The translations under genes and the position numbers were made by a program. From positions 310,001 through 374,000 of the forward strand of contig NZ_SSMC01000003.1 of assembly GCF_004799345.1 (NCBI RefSeq): a DNA stretch of 64,000 nt, read 5' to 3'. The DNA is from Robertkochia marina (GTDB taxonomy: Bacteria; Bacteroidota; Bacteroidia; Flavobacteriales; Flavobacteriaceae). Under the pieces are notes generated by a model, which saw nothing but the letters and a program-made list of their open reading frames with translations, had not been told where the DNA came from and did no database searches. Shown here in pieces: positions 1 to 7,565 of this stretch; within the stretch, counting starts at the first letter, position 1; every line of letters starts with the position of its first letter.

Positions 1-16
1 GACGTAACCTGAGAAC

Positions 17-772
17 CTATTCTGAGGATGTGCCGGGATTTTTTTTAGGAGCCGCTGTTTTGAAAATAGGGATAAGGTAGCTGATGGTATAATTATAACC
101 CACCCCGAACTGACTGCCGTCGGTAACCTTATTGAACCCCGGAATATAAAGGTTAGGGAAAACATCTGAGGCGGTATCGTTGATAAGGTAATTTAATCGA
201 ACCGTGGCTCCCATATACAGGTTTTTAAACATTTCTACCTTAAGGCCGACGACAACTTCTGCCCATTGAGCGGTTAACCCATCGTATTCTCCCAGGTTTG
301 CAACACCGGGAAACTCTTCGGTATTGTCATTCCAGTATTGATCTTCTGTATAGATGCGGTATGCATTCAGGGTCTGACTAAAGGTGCTGAAACCGCCACG
401 AAGCCCTACACTGATGATATTGTGCATACCATACCAGTTCTCATAGGTGTTCCATTCAACACCGGCCTTTATATAATTCCCCCTGGTGGTAAAATCAAAA
501 TTATCTTCAAGGGTGGTTTTTTCTTCTGTACCGAGTTCAGCGGCCAGGTATAATTTATAGGAAAGTCGGAAATCTCCAACCAGTTCTAATCCTTCGTAAT
601 TCTCATCAAGGGCACTTCGAAGAGGTTTGCTGAGGTCAACCCCCACCCGGAGCCCGTATTTTTGATAATATACGGGATCATCAGAAAGGGTGTTACTGAC
701 AATTTCAGCCTCCTGAGCAAAACCCATACAGGTCGTTAACAGAATAAGTATACTAGTGATAGATCTTAACAT
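17..772 (-). CDS. DUF6048 family outer-membrane beta-barrel protein
   Basis: 251 residues. An N-terminal signal peptide ends near GFAQ (residue 20). The rest has alternating hydrophobic/aromatic strands (YKLYLAAELG, NYIKAGVEWN, FGVGYNYTISYLIP) typical of a small outer-membrane barrel. I recognise the family as DUF6048, a Bacteroidota protein of unknown function normally paired with DUF6452. The start lies inside the last 20 bases of the DUF6452 gene, so the two are very likely translationally coupled and co-transcribed with rlmD. Function is not known; a structural or transport role in the outer membrane is inference. The next upstream-of-window neighbour cannot be seen. Confidence 0.8.
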   Translation of the reverse strand: MLRSITSILILLTTCMGFAQEAEIVSNTLSDDPVYYQKYGLRVGVDLSKPLRSALDENYEGLELVGDFRLSYKLYLAAELGTEEKTTLEDNFDFTTRGNYIKAGVEWNTYENWYGMHNIISVGLRGGFSTFSQTLNAYRIYTEDQYWNDNTEEFPGVANLGEYDGLTAQWAEVVVGLKVEMFKNLYMGATVRLNYLINDTASDVFPNLYIPGFNKVTDGSQFGVGYNYTISYLIPIFKTAAPKKNPGTSSE

Positions 773-1277
773 GTAAGGTGTCTTGAGGTTCTACTCCTGA
801 TTCGGTTACTTCCAGGGCCAGGATCCACGGTGAAGGGTCACTACCTCCCGGATTTTGGGTTACCTGGTTAAGGGTATAGGTTACAGCGTAGCCGCAACCT
901 CTGGAGATGAATCTTTCATTGGTTTGATAATTGACTGCAAGGCGATCAATATTACCGATCTCCGCTCCTGTACTGTCTGAGGCAGAGTCCTGTACCAGGA
1001 AGAATTCAGAGGCCGTATCATAATTCTTTAAGGGAAGGGCGACTTCTGTTTGTGAAGATCTGTCGGCAAAAGTACCTACAGTTATATCCTTGCCTACCCC
1101 TACAATGCGCAGTCGCGGAACAGCTTTGGGCACCTCCCTGTCCTGGATGTCAAAAAAGCCCACTTTCAGGTAGGCCGTGGTTCCGGAATCCGGGGGGCAA
1201 ATGTCGTCTTTTTCGCAGGCGGTTATGACAACGCCCGTGAAGATCATTAGGGTAAGAAGGTAAATTAGTTTCTTCAC
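753..1277 (-). CDS. DUF6452 family lipoprotein
   Basis: 174 residues. The N-terminus is a lipoprotein signal with lipobox VITAC (Cys about residue 20) followed by acidic residues. The start is GTG: its GTGA overlaps the TGA of rlmD, so translation is probably coupled. Matches my recollection of DUF6452, a Bacteroidota envelope family of unknown role found next to DUF6048 and rlmD. Predicted location: outer-membrane-anchored, periplasmic side. No catalytic motif seen. Confidence 0.8.
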   Translation of the reverse strand: MKKLIYLLTLMIFTGVVITACEKDDICPPDSGTTAYLKVGFFDIQDREVPKAVPRLRIVGVGKDITVGTFADRSSQTEVALPLKNYDTASEFFLVQDSASDSTGAEIGNIDRLAVNYQTNERFISRGCGYAVTYTLNQVTQNPGGSDPSPWILALEVTESGVEPQDTLHVKIYH

Positions 1278-2695
1278 GAAATTGAGTTTCTACGTTCTAA
1301 AAGTACAACATTTTCTACATGATGGGTCTGTGGAAACATATCTACGGGTTGCACCCTGGTTACCCTGTACTTTTCATCCATTAAGGCCAGGTCGCGGGCC
1401 TGGGTGGCACTGTTGCAACTTACATAAACCACCTTTTTAGGAGCGATGTTCAGAATTTGCTGCACCACATCTTTATGCATGCCATCTCTCGGAGGGTCGG
1501 TGATGATAATATCCGGACGACCGTTTTCTTCAATAAAGTCTGCATTGAACACCTTTTTCATGTCTCCGGCATAGAAGGTAACATTTTCTATGTTGTTCAG
1601 ACGGGCATTTTCCCAGGCGTCTTCTATGGCTTCAGGTACGGCTTCAACTCCTACGACCTTACCGGCTTGTTTGGCCACGAATTGGGCAATGGTTCCGGTT
1701 CCGGTGTAAAGATCATAAACCGTTTCATCTCCCTGCAAACCTGCAAACTCTCGCGTTACCTTGTACAATTCGTAAGCCTGGGCAGAATTGGTTTGGTAGA
1801 AACTCTTGGCGTTGATCTTAAACTGCAGTCCTTCCATTGATTCAAGAATATGATCTCTTCCTGAAAAACAGATCACTTCCTGGTCGTAAATAGTATCATT
1901 GGCCTTCTGGTTGATCACATACTGCAGGGAAGTGATCTCCGGAAAGGTTTCCTTCAGGTGGTTGAGCAGCAATTCCCGGTTTTCAGGCTCATCATCGTGA
2001 AACTGAATAAGTACCATGATCTCTCCGGTGGAGGCTGTTCGTATCATCAGGGTTCTGAGTAATCCCTTTTGCTCCCGGGTATTGAAGAAAGTCATTTGAT
2101 GTGCTTCTGCAAAGTGTTTTACCTCCAGCCGGATGGCATTGGAAGGATCTTCCTGCAGGTGACATTTTTTGATATCCAGGATCTTATCCCACATCCCGGG
2201 GATGTGAAAACCAAGGGCGTTTCGGTTATCTATTTCAGTGTCGCTCTCGATCTCGGCCCGGCTCAGCCAACGACTATCTGAGAAGGAGAACTCCATTTTG
2301 TTGCGATAAAAATATTGTTTCTCCGATCCGAGAATAGGGGAGGTTTCCGGCAGTTCAACCTTGGCAATGCGTTGCAGGTTGTTGGTAACCTCTTTTTGCT
2401 TGTAGAACAACTGGTGGGTATAGTCCATATTCTGCCATTTACAGCCTCCGCAGCTCCCAAAGTGCTCACAAACAGGTTCTGTTCTTTTATCCGAAGGTTC
2501 ATGAATATGGATAACCTCTCCTTCAAAATAATTATTTCGCTTTTTAAAGGTTCTTACATCCACCACGTCACCCGGGACGGCGTGGGGCATGAATATTACC
2601 CTTCCGTCAGGGGCTTTGGCCACCCCTTTTCCCTTTGCTCCTGCATCGGTTACGGTAACCTTTTCAAATACCTTGATCCTGTTCTTTCTTGCCAT
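1274..2695 (-). CDS. rlmD: 23S rRNA (uracil-1939-C5) methyltransferase RlmD
   Basis: 473 residues from the ATG of MARKNRIK; the open frame runs further upstream to 3181, but those residues are unlike the family and cross a palindrome, so this start was chosen. Domains in order: N-terminal TRAM (KGVAKAPDGRV); iron-sulfur cysteines in CEHFGSCGGCKWQ; SAM-binding DLYTGTGT; DPPRDGMH; catalytic cysteine in YVSCNSATQ. RlmD uses SAM to make m5U in 23S rRNA; the length is a little above the E. coli enzyme. The family also includes RlmCD/TrmA-type enzymes, so the exact uridine is inferred. First gene of a three-gene run with DUF6452 and DUF6048. Confidence 0.92.
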   Translation of the reverse strand: MARKNRIKVFEKVTVTDAGAKGKGVAKAPDGRVIFMPHAVPGDVVDVRTFKKRNNYFEGEVIHIHEPSDKRTEPVCEHFGSCGGCKWQNMDYTHQLFYKQKEVTNNLQRIAKVELPETSPILGSEKQYFYRNKMEFSFSDSRWLSRAEIESDTEIDNRNALGFHIPGMWDKILDIKKCHLQEDPSNAIRLEVKHFAEAHQMTFFNTREQKGLLRTLMIRTASTGEIMVLIQFHDDEPENRELLLNHLKETFPEITSLQYVINQKANDTIYDQEVICFSGRDHILESMEGLQFKINAKSFYQTNSAQAYELYKVTREFAGLQGDETVYDLYTGTGTIAQFVAKQAGKVVGVEAVPEAIEDAWENARLNNIENVTFYAGDMKKVFNADFIEENGRPDIIITDPPRDGMHKDVVQQILNIAPKKVVYVSCNSATQARDLALMDEKYRVTRVQPVDMFPQTHHVENVVLLERRNSIS

Positions 2696-2754
2696 GCCGC
2701 AAAAATAGGGTGTTTTTTTGGATTTTAGATGGGTCATGAGGTATAAGGGCATAG

Positions 2755-2776
2755 CCATGGAGCTAGAGCTCTTGGG
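2755..2776 (+). repeat. degenerate REP-like palindrome, copy 1
   Basis: Imperfect palindrome around GGAGCTAGAGCTC, same orientation as the copy at 3537-3558 but with several mismatches. It lies upstream of rlmD and outside the two better copies that flank the RAYT gene. Confidence 0.6.
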
Positions 2777-2895
2777 CAGCATTAATACTGAACCGGGAGG
2801 TCGCTTTTTGGTCATATACAGATATGAGAATTGGTGAATTGGTATGTTCAACCGAATAAACAATGCTTTAAACCAGGATATTTCCATTACCGCTA

Positions 2896-2917
2896 CCGGG
2901 GAGCTCCAGCTCCGTGG
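2896..2917 (-). repeat. REP-like palindrome, copy 2
   Basis: Core GGAGCTCCAGCTCC. This is the reverse complement of the copy at 3537-3558 with one mismatch over 22 bases. It sits about 50 bases before the RAYT start codon, so the transposase gene is bracketed by inverted copies, the usual arrangement for RAYT/REP units. Confidence 0.75.
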
Positions 2918-2968
2918 TAAAAAATGTGCAAATTTATTTAGAAATAGATTATTTTCTATATTTATCTT

Positions 2969-3526
2969 ATGAGTAGTAACTACAAATTTCGTAATCCCTC
3001 CGGATTGTATTTTGTTTCTTTCGCTACTGTAAACTGGGTGGAAGTATTCACGCGGATGCTGTACTTTGAATTGATGATTGAATGTTTTGATTATTGCAGG
3101 AAACAGAAAGCTATGGAAATTTATGCCTATTGCATCATGCCAAATCATGTTCATTTGATGTTCAGGTCGGGTAGGGAGCATCCCGCAGGATTAATAAGGG
3201 ATCTGAAAAGTTTTAGTGCAAGAATTCTTTTAAAAGCCATCAAAGAAAATAATCAAGAAAGCCGGAAGGGATGGTTGTTGAATACGTTTAGAAAAGCAGC
3301 CATTAAACAAGAAGGAGGTAATCAATATGCTTTTTGGCAGCCGTATCATCACCCTATTGAATTATGAAGCACTAAAGTGATGCGTCAAAAGATTAACTAC
3401 ATACACCAAAACCCTGTTGAGACTGGTCTGGTGATGAAACCCTGGGAATATAGATACAGTAGTGCAGGGAACTTCGCTGAAATGGAAAGTGTACTCGAGA
3501 CCGATGATACGGGTTTTCTTGGGTAA
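2969..3526 (+). pseudogene. REP-associated tyrosine transposase (RAYT), internal stop
   Basis: IS200/Y1-type HUH transposase of the RAYT group. The HUH motif is in MPNHVHLMF. The open frame stops at TGA 3365-3367 after HPIEL, but the same frame continues with STKVMRQKINYIHQNPVE to TAA at 3524-3526 (185 codons plus the stop). Relatives normally read IELW here, so TGG has become TGA. The YIH-NPV segment, which carries the nucleophilic tyrosine, lies after the stop, so the 132-residue product should be inactive. No frameshift is needed. Flanked by inverted palindromes at 2896-2917 and 3537-3558. A sequencing error is the main alternative. Confidence 0.85.
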
Positions 3527-3536
3527 TAGGGTGCGG

Positions 3537-3558
3537 CCACGGAGCTGGAGCTCCGCGG
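3537..3558 (+). repeat. REP-like palindrome, copy 3
   Basis: Core GGAGCTGGAGCTCC inside a 22-base imperfect palindrome, just 10 bases after the RAYT frame ends. Inverted relative to copy 2. Likely substrate or relic of the adjacent transposase. The rest of the gap to 3694 shows no convincing gene. Confidence 0.75.
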
Positions 3559-3694
3559 GAGCGGGGGTGTGATAGGGCATGGCCAGAGAGCAGGAACCAA
3601 TCTGTCAATAGGCAGGCTCCACGATAGCGAGGATTGGCCAACAACCTGATTCTATTCTTTATCAGAAAGACTCCCTTACAGGGGTTGTTTTCTT

Positions 3695-4852
3695 TTAAAA
3701 TTCCATCTCCTCCAGGTACAACTCAGGCTCCCTCTGCATTTCTACCTTATAATCCTCCATAAAAGCATCAATATGCGCCTTGGTCACATTGGGCATACAG
3801 ATAATATGGGTGATGGTGTCTTCTGTGGCCAGTTGGTATTTTCTTTTCAGGTTTTCAGGTGTTTTTGGGAAGACCACGGTAATAGCTCCGGGGTTCATCC
3901 AGGCCTCGATTCCAAGTTTTCGCAATTCGCCCAAACAGTATTCGGCGGTTTCCCGGCTGTGTAGATACCTTCTTTTTAATCCTTCGGCTCCCATGGCTCG
4001 AAGTGCATACCAAAGAAATAAAACACTATGCCCGTTACGCGAGCCGGTAATGGTGGTGTCTAAAGAGCCGATATAGGAGACGCCTTTGGCGATACGATCT
4101 CTCAGGCTGCGTTTGGTAAGCAGTACACCACAGGGGATGGGAGACCCGATAAATTTGTGTCCGCTAATGGAAATACTGTCAGCTCCATCCTGAAAATCGA
4201 AGGCTGCCCGAGGCTCTATAAACGCCCCGTAAGACCCGGAAAGGGCGGCGTCACAATGAATGTAATGATCCTGGATGGCCAACTGACGAAGAATTCCTTT
4301 GATCCTGGAAACATCGTCCTTGGCTTCTTTCATGGTGGTGCCAAAGGTGGTTAATATGATAGCCGGTTTATGGCGGTTAAACTGGAGGGTTCTCTCCAGG
4401 TCGTTATAATCCATTTCTCCGTTCTCCTGTGACCGGATCACAATAGCCGGAATATTGAGCAGGTGAATATTTTTCTTTACGCTGTAGTGGGTAGACTCTG
4501 AGTAGTACACCATGGCCTTTGGGTATAATTCTCTCGCGATATAGAGTCCGTACAAGTTGCTTTCTGATCCGCCATTGGTAACGTAGCCCCAATAGTCTTT
4601 GGGATTGGCACGGAATAAACGGGCGAAAAAGCGAATCACTTCCTTTTCCAGTTCATGGGTCTGTACCTTGTAAGTACTGTCTTCAAAAGGATCACCAAGA
4701 TTGTTGATCGGGTATTTCAGAAAGTCGTATAAGGGGGTATAATCAAAGTCTTTAGATACGGGGTATCCTAAAAACAAATCGCTGGCTTCTCTGATTCGTT
4801 CCTTCAGGAGGTTGAGTTGTTCGTTCACTGAGATCACAGGGTTACTGTTCAT
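3695..4852 (-). CDS. hdc: PLP-dependent histidine decarboxylase (group II)
   Basis: 385 residues, close to the Gram-negative PLP-type histidine decarboxylases (about 378). Conserved blocks: FDYTPLYDFL, NNLGDPF, WGYVTNGGSESN, THYSVKK, HCDAALSG (PLP aspartate), and SISGHKFIGSPIPCG with the PLP lysine near residue 233; then ITGSRNGHSVLFLW. The predicted reaction is L-histidine to histamine and CO2 in the cytosol. Group II decarboxylases share this fold, so a related substrate is possible, but the resemblance to the Morganella-type enzyme is strong. No histidine/histamine antiporter is adjacent, unlike acid-resistance operons. Divergent from an Lrp/AsnC gene with paired Lrp-like boxes between, suggesting control by amino acids. 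Confidence 0.82.
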   Translation of the reverse strand: MNSNPVISVNEQLNLLKERIREASDLFLGYPVSKDFDYTPLYDFLKYPINNLGDPFEDSTYKVQTHELEKEVIRFFARLFRANPKDYWGYVTNGGSESNLYGLYIARELYPKAMVYYSESTHYSVKKNIHLLNIPAIVIRSQENGEMDYNDLERTLQFNRHKPAIILTTFGTTMKEAKDDVSRIKGILRQLAIQDHYIHCDAALSGSYGAFIEPRAAFDFQDGADSISISGHKFIGSPIPCGVLLTKRSLRDRIAKGVSYIGSLDTTITGSRNGHSVLFLWYALRAMGAEGLKRRYLHSRETAEYCLGELRKLGIEAWMNPGAITVVFPKTPENLKRKYQLATEDTITHIICMPNVTKAHIDAFMEDYKVEMQREPELYLEEMEF

Positions 4853-4903
4853 TCTTCCTGATAATTTTGATGAGAGTTAGTTTTTCGCAAATCTAGGTGA
4901 TTA

Positions 4904-4918
4904 CAGAATTATATTCTT
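4904..4918. promoter_or_regulatory. Lrp-like box 1 in hdc/lrp intergenic region
   Basis: CAGAATTATATTCTT: inverted repeat AGAAT-TAT-ATTCT. It matches 12 of 15 positions of the E. coli Lrp consensus YAGHAWATTWTDCTR by hand comparison. It lies between divergent hdc and the Lrp/AsnC gene, 30 bases from box 2. Confidence 0.55.
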
Positions 4919-4933
4919 AAATGGACTTAATTT

Positions 4934-4948
4934 CAGAAATTTATTCTC
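4934..4948. promoter_or_regulatory. Lrp-like box 2 in hdc/lrp intergenic region
   Basis: CAGAAATTTATTCTC: inverted repeat AGAA-N5-TTCT, 13 of 15 positions of the Lrp consensus. It starts exactly 30 bases after box 1, about three helical turns, and lies just before a TATTTTTG element (4951-4958) that could be the -7 box of the regulator gene, so binding there would suit autoregulation. Confidence 0.55.
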
Positions 4949-5001
4949 TTTATTTTTGTTTTGAAGTATAAGTGTACTGATGAGTTGAGTTTTTTATTGA
5001 G

Positions 5002-5472
5002 ATGACAGAAAAAAAATCTATGATGGATCGTACAGACCGGAAGATATTGATAGCCTTACAGCAGGAGCGGCAGAACACCAAGGAAATTGCTGCTAAGGTA
5101 GGATTGAGTGTTACGCCCACCTATGAACGCATCAAAAAGCTGGAACAGCAGGGTATTATCAAGGGCTATGTGGCCTTACTAGACAGAGAAAAGATCGGGA
5201 AACGGGTGGTGGCCTATTGCCAGGTAACTCTCCTAAAGCATCAAAAAGGTTTGATAAATACTTTTGAGCAGGAAATACAAACTTTCCCTGAGATCATGGA
5301 ATGCCATCACGTATCAGGTGGCTTTGACTTCCTGTTAAAAATTGCCGTGAGCGATATCAAGGAGTTTCATCAATTTATCAATGAAAAGTTATCGGTCCTT
5401 GAAGGTATTTCGAATATCCATAGTTCTTTCGTTATGAATTCGGTCAAGGAGAGTACTGCCTACAAACTTTAA
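5002..5472 (+). CDS. Lrp/AsnC family transcriptional regulator
   Basis: 156 residues. N-terminal helix-turn-helix (TKEIAAKVGLSVTPTYERIKKLEQQGII, described by its ends) and a C-terminal RAM/AsnC ligand domain with VTLLKHQKG and HHVSGGFDFLLKI. Such proteins bind DNA as dimers or octamers and respond to amino acids. Divergent from hdc with two Lrp-like boxes in the 149-base gap, so hdc and its own gene are the likely targets (inference). A second, quite different Lrp homologue is at 48680-49126. Confidence 0.92.
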   Translation: MTEKKSMMDRTDRKILIALQQERQNTKEIAAKVGLSVTPTYERIKKLEQQGIIKGYVALLDREKIGKRVVAYCQVTLLKHQKGLINTFEQEIQTFPEIMECHHVSGGFDFLLKIAVSDIKEFHQFINEKLSVLEGISNIHSSFVMNSVKESTAYKL

Positions 5473-5493
5473 CAGGATTCACCACTTTGCCAT

Positions 5494-6060
5494 CTAATGC
5501 TGCTGGGTTTTGGGTGGTTCCAGCAATTCCAGCAAACGATCGACTGTTTTTTGGTTCCGGGTGGTTGCCTTTAGGTTGAGTTTGTTTTCAAAAAGGTTGT
5601 TCGTCAGTTTTGTTTTCCCGTATCCGTTCGGGCAATAGAGGTAAACGGCACGGTCAGTAATAGCTACTTCTTCGCCCTTTTGTTTTTTCTCCATGATGGC
5701 TTGCGTATCATAGTTTTCCGGATTGGCAGAAAGGAATGTAATGTGAAAGAAAGAGGGGTCTTTATCTATATGCCGGGTAAAGGGATTGGATTCGGCTATG
5801 TTCCGGAATTCTTGAGCGGTCAAAACCATCACAGGAACTTCGTGTCCGAATTCTGCTTCTATCCGGGATGATATTTTTTGACTGAGCTTCGTAACTTCTT
5901 GCTCTTCGGCATAGAATATTAGGTTGCCACTCTGGAGATGACTGGTTACTTTTTCGAACCCTATGGACTCATAACACCGCCGTAAGGCTTCCATTTTGAT
6001 CAACCTTTTACCGCTTACGTTGATGCCGCGAAGCAGGGAAACATAGAGATTCTTTTTCAT
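5494..6060 (-). CDS. DUF1697 family protein
   Basis: 188 residues beginning YVSLLRGINVSGKRLIKM, the signature of DUF1697, followed by SHLQSGNLIF and a C-terminal TTRNQKTVDRLLEL. The family is cytoplasmic and of unknown function. Last gene of a tight three-gene minus-strand run (DUF2200, pentapeptide, DUF1697) with gaps of 14 and 12 bases; ends 21 bases from the convergent Lrp gene. Confidence 0.9.
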   Translation of the reverse strand: MKKNLYVSLLRGINVSGKRLIKMEALRRCYESIGFEKVTSHLQSGNLIFYAEEQEVTKLSQKISSRIEAEFGHEVPVMVLTAQEFRNIAESNPFTRHIDKDPSFFHITFLSANPENYDTQAIMEKKQKGEEVAITDRAVYLYCPNGYGKTKLTNNLFENKLNLKATTRNQKTVDRLLELLEPPKTQQH

Positions 6061-6072
6061 GAAATTAAGCGT

Positions 6073-6642
6073 CTAGAGTTCGATGTCTAGGTTGTATTTT
6101 TTCAGAAGGCCGGGTAGGGCTGAAACCGATATGCGTGCTTTTCGCATTCGGTTTTTGTCAGGATCTATTTCCAGGTTCTGTGTTTTTCTGAGATCGGTTT
6201 GTTCCAGGATCGTGCTTTCGAAGGTGGCACCGAACAGATCGCAGTTGTCAAAGAGAGCCTTTGTCAGGTCTGTCTCGGTAAAATCTACCTCCTTGAGAAT
6301 GGTATTTTTGAATAAGGTGCTCTTACACTTCAATTGATAAAATGAGGCATGGTTAAGCTGACAGCCTTCGAAAGAGAATCGGAGTCCGAAATCATCACAG
6401 TGATCAAACCGGACACCAAGCATTTTTGAATCTTTGAACCGAATGTCTTGCAGGAGGGTACTTCGGAGCTTGATCATGCTGAGATCACAATCAATAAATT
6501 CACAATCCATGAATCTATAATGAGAGAGATCGCACCCTGAGAAGTTACAATTACTAAAGATGCAATTTTCGTATTCTCCTTTAGGTAGTTCTTTTTGCGT
6601 AAAATCAAGGGTGATAAATTCTACGTCCTGGTAATAGTTCAT
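6073..6642 (-). CDS. pentapeptide-repeat protein, Qnr-like
   Basis: 189 residues made almost entirely of pentapeptide repeats A(D/N)LXX in the wider sense: CIFSNCNFSGCDLSHYRF, CEFIDCDLS, KMLGVRFDHCD, KSTLFKNTI, EVDFTETDL, ALFDNCDLFG. Expected fold: a right-handed quadrilateral beta-helix. Size and layout resemble Qnr/McbG-like proteins that mimic DNA and protect gyrase, but many such proteins have no known role, and I would not call resistance from this. In a putative operon with DUF1697 and DUF2200. Confidence 0.88.
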   Translation of the reverse strand: MNYYQDVEFITLDFTQKELPKGEYENCIFSNCNFSGCDLSHYRFMDCEFIDCDLSMIKLRSTLLQDIRFKDSKMLGVRFDHCDDFGLRFSFEGCQLNHASFYQLKCKSTLFKNTILKEVDFTETDLTKALFDNCDLFGATFESTILEQTDLRKTQNLEIDPDKNRMRKARISVSALPGLLKKYNLDIEL

Positions 6643-6656
6643 CTTCTATTGAGGAG

Positions 6657-7022
6657 TTATTTACGCAGGATGCTCTCCATTTTTTTACCACGGGCCAGCT
6701 CATCAACCAGCTTATCCAGGTATCTCACCTGTTGTGTAAGAGGGGTGGTGATCTCTTCAACGCGGTACCCGCAGATAACGCCTTTGATTAGTTTTGCATT
6801 TGGGTTGAGGGTTGCCTGGTCAAAAAATTGTTGAAAGGTCACCTTATCATCAATGAGGCTTTGCAGCCTGTTCTCATCAAAACCGGTAAGCCATTCAATG
6901 ACCTGAAATAATTCTTCTTTGGTTCGACCCTTTTTTTCAACCTTGGTCACATAATGAGGGTATACCGAAGCGAAGGTCATTTTTGCAATGCGGGCGTCGT
7001 GTTCAGGAGTGGTCATACTCAT
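6657..7022 (-). CDS. DUF2200 family protein
   Basis: 121 residues with [27 protein letters not shown] and [14 protein letters not shown], characteristic of DUF2200 (small cytoplasmic proteins of unknown function, common in Firmicutes and Bacteroidota). Complete at family length. First gene of the three-gene run on this strand. Confidence 0.9.
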   Translation of the reverse strand: MSMTTPEHDARIAKMTFASVYPHYVTKVEKKGRTKEELFQVIEWLTGFDENRLQSLIDDKVTFQQFFDQATLNPNAKLIKGVICGYRVEEITTPLTQQVRYLDKLVDELARGKKMESILRK

Positions 7023-7099
7023 AGTTGTTGTTATTTAAAGATACAGATAACGAAATGATCCGGTCATCATACTATTTTAAGTGTTGGTTAAGAGCCCTT

Positions 7100-7264
7100 T
7101 TATGCAAGGTCAACCACAGTCCAGGCAAAATCAACCGATTCCATGACCGACCTGCAGGATTGGAAACCTCCTGAGCGATGACCTACCTCTTCATTGATGA
7201 TTCGATAATATTCCAGGGATGATTCCCAGCTCATACCACCGATCAAACCTATTTTCTTGATCAT
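7100..7264 (-). pseudogene. aspartate/glutamate racemase N-terminal remnant
   Basis: A 54-codon reading frame starts MIKKIGLIGGMSWESSLEYY and runs through RIINEEV to a degraded stretch (GGFQSCRSVMESVDFAW) and a stop. The first part is the N-terminus of Asp/Glu/hydantoin racemases (about 230 residues); the SVDF block is still recognisable, and the rest, including both catalytic cysteines' regions, is absent downstream. A truncated, probably dead gene. No homologous continuation was seen in the other frames before 7100. Confidence 0.75.
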
Positions 7265-7313
7265 ACCTTTTATTGTTTCTTTTTTACGGCCCTGTAGAGA
7301 CCGATCAAATAGT

Positions 7314-7463
7314 TTACTTAGAGAACATTTTCACGATCCAAAGTATCAGGTAGAGACCCAACCCGGTTCCGAAAAATAAAAAAGCAATTACAAAGGCAAT
7401 TCGAATGTGTTTTACATTCCATCCTAATTTTTGGCTGAGCCATTCAGAAACTCCTAAAATCAT
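7314..7463 (-). CDS. minimal PspC-domain membrane protein
   Basis: 49 residues: GVSEWLSQKLGWNVKHIRI, then a single hydrophobic helix (AFVIAFLFFGTGLGLYLIL) and WIVKMFSK. The order GV-x-LA/LG-x-R followed by FGTGLGLYLILWI is that of the PspC domain (phage-shock protein C), reduced to just the domain. Likely inner-membrane. Stand-alone minimal PspC proteins occur in Bacteroidota. The gap between it and the racemase remnant is 49 bases, and it is on the same strand. Confidence 0.7.
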   Translation of the reverse strand: MILGVSEWLSQKLGWNVKHIRIAFVIAFLFFGTGLGLYLILWIVKMFSK

Positions 7464-7565
7464 AGTTATTCGGTTTAAAGTTGATGGTCAAGATAAGTAT
7501 ATTTTCGAAGTATCGTAAGATTAAAAGGTGGCTTCTCCCGGTGCTAACCCGGGCGCGTCCATCCA

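Noticed and set aside
2263-2526. Overlapping ORF inside rlmD
   Set aside because: Lies in another frame of rlmD on the same strand; a shadow of the real gene.
2696-3181. Extended N-terminus on rlmD
   Set aside because: The extra residues are unlike the TRAM domain and cross the palindrome and part of the RAYT gene on the other strand; the start at 2695 matches family length.
7500-7565. tRNA-like or terminator hairpin CCCGG...CCGGG near the metallopeptidase end
   Set aside because: Short stem with no T run and no tRNA layout; probably chance or a degraded repeat.
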